This document shows, one piece after another, positions 61,470-64,000 of a DNA stretch of 64,000 nt. Each line of letters begins with the position of its first letter. The stretch's first letter is position 1. The position numbers and the translations under genes are program-made. Source of the DNA: Simiduia curdlanivorans (GTDB lineage Bacteria > Pseudomonadota > Gammaproteobacteria > Pseudomonadales > Cellvibrionaceae); assembly GCF_030409605.1 (NCBI RefSeq), contig NZ_JAUFQG010000004.1:2110501-2174500 (forward strand), read 5' to 3'. The notes beneath the pieces were generated by a model that was not told the DNA's origin, did not search any database, and worked only from the letters and a program-made list of their open reading frames with translations.

Positions 61470-62603
61470 ATGGCGTGCCCATTACCACTATCTAGACTGC
61501 ATAAACTTATGATTCTGGTTGGTTTGAGCGGTATTTTGCTGTCCTTGCCAACGCTCGCGACGGAACAAGACGATAAAGGTTTACCGCCCATTCGCACGCT
61601 AACTGCCGAACAAAGTGAGCGCGCTGCCGCCAACTACCAAAAATATTGTGTGCTGTGCCACGGCGAAAACCGGCAGGGCCATGTCAATGATCACGCGCCA
61701 TCGTTGCGCAGCCGCAGTTTATTTGAGTCTGGTGTGCCGCACGCAATTTTGCGGCCGCTATCCTATGGTCGCCAAGGCACTGCAATGGGCGGCTATCTCG
61801 ATGAAGTGGGTGGCCCACTCACGCTGGATGAAACCTGGGACCTTACCTATTGGCTGTTTGAGCAATCTGGGGTTGAGCGCGTGGCGATGAGCACGCAGCC
61901 GGTGTTGGGCGACATACAAAGAGGTGAAAAAATATACCAGCGCGATTGCGCCGTGTGTCACGGTAAGGCGGGCGAGGGCATCACCGCGCCGGCGTTGGGT
62001 AATGCGTCTGCCCTGGCCCACAATAGCGATGAATTTATCCGCTACGCCATACAGCAGGGGCGGCAAGATACGCCAATGCCTGCTTTCTCCGGCCGATTAA
62101 CTGAGCCCGATATCGACAATGTGACGGCATTTTTACGCAGTCGCGCTAGCGGCTGGCAAGATATCAAACCAGTGTTGCAAGCCTTACCAACGCCCGATCA
62201 ATATGTGGTTAACCCACAGGGCGAGCAGCCAGACTTTGCATTGGCGCAAGGGCGCTATGTGTCGTCGGCAGATTTATATGCCGCTTTGGTGGCAAAGAAG
62301 AAAATGGTCTTATTGGATACGCGCGTCACCTCGGTGTGGCAAACCGCGCATATCGAGGGCTCTTTCCCGGCGCCTTATTATTCAGATTTTAAAACCATTG
62401 CGAAAGATATCCCGCGCGATGTGCTGATTGTGGCCTATTGTTCCTGCCCAAGAGCCGCGGCCGATTATGTGATTGATCAACTTAAAGATTTAGGCTTTAA
62501 CCATACGGCGGTGTTGTACGAAGGTATTTTTGGCTGGATGCATGAAGGCTATCCGGTGGCGCGCCGGGCGATTGCAACGCCCGATGATGGCAGCTCAAAC
62601 TAG
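61470..62603 (+). CDS. periplasmic diheme cytochrome c fused to a rhodanese domain
   Basis: 377 residues. A signal peptide ends at about 30 (LPTLA). Two class I cytochrome c domains follow, with heme motifs CVLCH (C60, C63, H64) and CAVCH (C160, C163, H164). The C-terminal rhodanese-like domain (about 255-365) has the segment VLLDTRVTSVWQTAHIEGS and cysteines C324 and C326 (YCSCPRAAAD) where the active Cys loop lies. An AAGGAAGAG ribosome site precedes the ATG. It may pass electrons between periplasmic partners and bind sulfur; its place next to moaA and ppiC suggests a part in anaerobic respiration. Confidence 0.88.
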   Translation: MACPLPLSRLHKLMILVGLSGILLSLPTLATEQDDKGLPPIRTLTAEQSERAAANYQKYCVLCHGENRQGHVNDHAPSLRSRSLFESGVPHAILRPLSYGRQGTAMGGYLDEVGGPLTLDETWDLTYWLFEQSGVERVAMSTQPVLGDIQRGEKIYQRDCAVCHGKAGEGITAPALGNASALAHNSDEFIRYAIQQGRQDTPMPAFSGRLTEPDIDNVTAFLRSRASGWQDIKPVLQALPTPDQYVVNPQGEQPDFALAQGRYVSSADLYAALVAKKKMVLLDTRVTSVWQTAHIEGSFPAPYYSDFKTIAKDIPRDVLIVAYCSCPRAAADYVIDQLKDLGFNHTAVLYEGIFGWMHEGYPVARRAIATPDDGSSN

Positions 62604-62623
62604 TACTGGGTTTTCTTTGAGCA

Positions 62624-63604
62624 CTAGCCGCCGGTGCTACTCATAAAGCGAACAATCTGCGGTTCGCTGTTGAGGTCGAAGTGGTGGCGTTCAGGCTTGA
62701 TCGTAATGGCTTGAACGATGGTGGCCTTAAGGCGCTCGCGATCACCCGGGTGGGCGCGCAGTATGGCTTTTAAATCTGCCGCGTGCTCGTTGCCCAGGCA
62801 GAGCAGCAATTTTCCTTCCGCGCTTACGCGCACGCGATTGCAACTGGCACAAAAGTTTTCTGAGTGGGGTGAGATAAACCCGATGCGCGAGTGGTAGCCT
62901 GGCACCTGCCAATAACGCGAGGGGCCGGCGGTTTGCGCTTGCAATGGCTCTAGCTTAAATTTCGGGCCGATGATGTCGCGCAAGTCTGCGCTCGAACAAA
63001 ACTCTAAGGCACGGCTGTGTTCGACAATACTACCGAGCGGCATTTCTTCAATAAAACTGATGTCTAAGTGATTATCTAATACAAACTGCACTAGCTCTGG
63101 CACTTCCACTGCATTGCGATTTTTCAAGATAACCGCATTGAGTTTTATCCGCTCAAAGCCCACGTCTTGCGCCGCTTTTATGCCGTCCAGTACTTGTTGC
63201 AGTTCACCGGTGCGGGTGAGCTCGCGAAACTTGGCTGGGTTCAAGGTGTCTAGGCTAATGTTGATGCGCTTAACACCGGCGGCTTTAAGTTCGGCCGCGT
63301 ATTTAGGTAGTTGTGAGCCGTTGGTGGTGAGGGTGAGTTCTTTTAACGGTAGTTTGCCTAATTGTTTGAAAACTTGCGTTACGCCTTTGCGCACCAGCGG
63401 CTCGCCGCCGGTCACGCGAATCTTGCTAACCCCCAGCTCGACAAATGCGGTGCCTATCTCGGTGAGTTCCTCCAAGGTGAGTACTTGCGCCCTGGGCATG
63501 AAGGTCATGTCTTCGCTCATGCAATAGACACAGCGAAAATCACAGCGGTCGGTCACTGACAGGCGGATATAGTCGATTTTTCTGTCGAACGCATCAATGA
63601 GCAT
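62624..63604 (-). CDS. moaA: GTP 3',8-cyclase MoaA (molybdopterin synthesis)
   Basis: 326 residues. MoaA is a radical SAM enzyme that starts molybdopterin synthesis from GTP. The N-terminal 4Fe-4S site is C21, C25 and C28 (DRCDFRCVYCM), and the C-terminal cluster ligands are in CASCNRVRVSAEGKLLLC. GGEPLVRKG and the NTPAKF-like NPAKFRELTRTG segment are typical. The last residues (STGG) keep the conserved C-terminal double glycine tail. With moeA and mobA it gives three Mo-cofactor genes in this window, matching narG's need. It converges on the cytochrome-rhodanese gene. Confidence 0.96.
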   Translation of the reverse strand: MLIDAFDRKIDYIRLSVTDRCDFRCVYCMSEDMTFMPRAQVLTLEELTEIGTAFVELGVSKIRVTGGEPLVRKGVTQVFKQLGKLPLKELTLTTNGSQLPKYAAELKAAGVKRINISLDTLNPAKFRELTRTGELQQVLDGIKAAQDVGFERIKLNAVILKNRNAVEVPELVQFVLDNHLDISFIEEMPLGSIVEHSRALEFCSSADLRDIIGPKFKLEPLQAQTAGPSRYWQVPGYHSRIGFISPHSENFCASCNRVRVSAEGKLLLCLGNEHAADLKAILRAHPGDRERLKATIVQAITIKPERHHFDLNSEPQIVRFMSSTGG

Positions 63605-63752
63605 CTATTGCGTCTATTACCTAGGGCTGGGGTTTAGGTTAACTATCGAGAGTGCTCGGTTATTCTAGCGCAAATACAGGGCTAATTCGCCCTTTGACGC
63701 CGCCTCGGCCTCTGGCCTGGTGTTAGCGGCTTGGCGTGCAAGATGGTTTGCG

Positions 63753-64000
63753 TTAGTGCGGTTTGCCAGGGCCTTGGCCCACACTCGGCGCCTGTACATT
63801 GGGTACCCAATCCCACCATTCGTGCTGGCCATCGGTGCGGGTTTCTTGGGTGCGGTGGATATCCCAAGTGACTAGATAATCGGGGTTTTCGATATCGACG
63901 CCACTGGGCGCGTGGCTAAAGCGACCGGCCGGCGCCTTAAACCAAGCCGCCAAGTTTGGCGGCAGGATAAAGTCGGCCTGCTGTACCTTTGGGTCTGTGT
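63753..64000 (-). CDS. 3' end of an unrecognised gene running past the window edge
   Basis: The last 81 codons of a minus-strand gene, ending with TAA at 63753-63755. The visible part is rich in Trp, Pro and Gly (NLAAWFKAPAGRF, DYLVTWDIHRTQ, HEWWDWVPNV) with normal host-like codon use, so it is likely real. No domain is recognised. The 148 bases between it and moaA contain a small hairpin (AGGGC/GCCCT around 63679-63693) and nothing else notable. Confidence 0.6.
   Translation of the reverse strand, partial: TDPKVQQADFILPPNLAAWFKAPAGRFSHAPSGVDIENPDYLVTWDIHRTQETRTDGQHEWWDWVPNVQAPSVGQGPGKPH

Overview
The window reads as the chromosome of a facultatively anaerobic gammaproteobacterium, probably a marine or environmental member of the Cellvibrionales/pseudomonad side. 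This rests on the gene order dnaX-ybaB-recR-rnd-ycgL-ycgN, a Pseudomonas-like nitrate reductase cluster (narXL, narK, narGHJI, a PpiC-type rotamase and moaA), a GbsR-controlled cyanide-insensitive-type cytochrome bd, and an ETHE1/BigR-type sulfide detoxification operon. The assignment below class level is inference. No rRNA, tRNA, CRISPR array, prophage or integrase gene was seen.

Layout. 1-2261 (minus): 5' part of a fusion of a thioredoxin-reductase-like flavoprotein, two cNMP-binding domains and a polyferredoxin. 2443-8021: dnaX, ybaB, recR, rnd, ycgL, ycgN and a small membrane protein, tightly packed. 8165-13777: secreted polysaccharide deacetylase, SbtA-type bicarbonate transporter, mobA, pdxH, an M14-type zinc hydrolase and a sigma-factor-like protein with a membrane anchor. 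14206-23077: amidohydrolase, quinone oxidoreductase, YqhA, a VOC protein, a CoA-transferase, an M3 peptidase and an M19 dipeptidase. 23235-27078: FNR-like box, palindromic operator, gbsR, cydAB and a DUF2071-like gene. 27083-27219: a MITE. 27538-37710: acetolactate synthase, a membrane/wHTH protein plus a vWA protein, the persulfide operon (DUF442 phosphatase, BigR-like ArsR, rhodanese, TauE, persulfide dioxygenase) and a MoxR/CoxE pair.

37887-52280 is the nitrate respiration block: moeA, narL, narK, a PAS-GGDEF protein, narX and narGHJI. The narK and narG upstream regions each hold an FNR-like box and a NarL-type 7-2-7 inverted repeat. 59613-63604 looks like the rest of the same functional block (ppiC, carbonic anhydrase, diheme cytochrome c-rhodanese, moaA), and ppiC has its own FNR-like box.

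Between narI and ppiC lies about 7.3 kb of foreign-looking DNA. 52281-53220 is a cluster of mutually related palindromic repeats with terminator hairpins. 53449-59299 is an AT-rich gene-cassette array: about seven cassettes, all on the plus strand, most ending in recognisable attC sites, and no integrase in the window (a CALIN-type array). Its cargo includes an FRG-domain protein, a PIN-like protein, a DUF2314 protein, an LprI-like protein, an ankyrin-like protein and small membrane proteins. This is the most interesting part of the window.

A second theme is a family of 7-bp tandem repeats (consensus CYTGYRG on one strand) at the 3' ends of genes in three places: 8089, 37710 and 60381-60588. 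Two of these loci carry the same 14-bp GC-rich insertion between heptamers.
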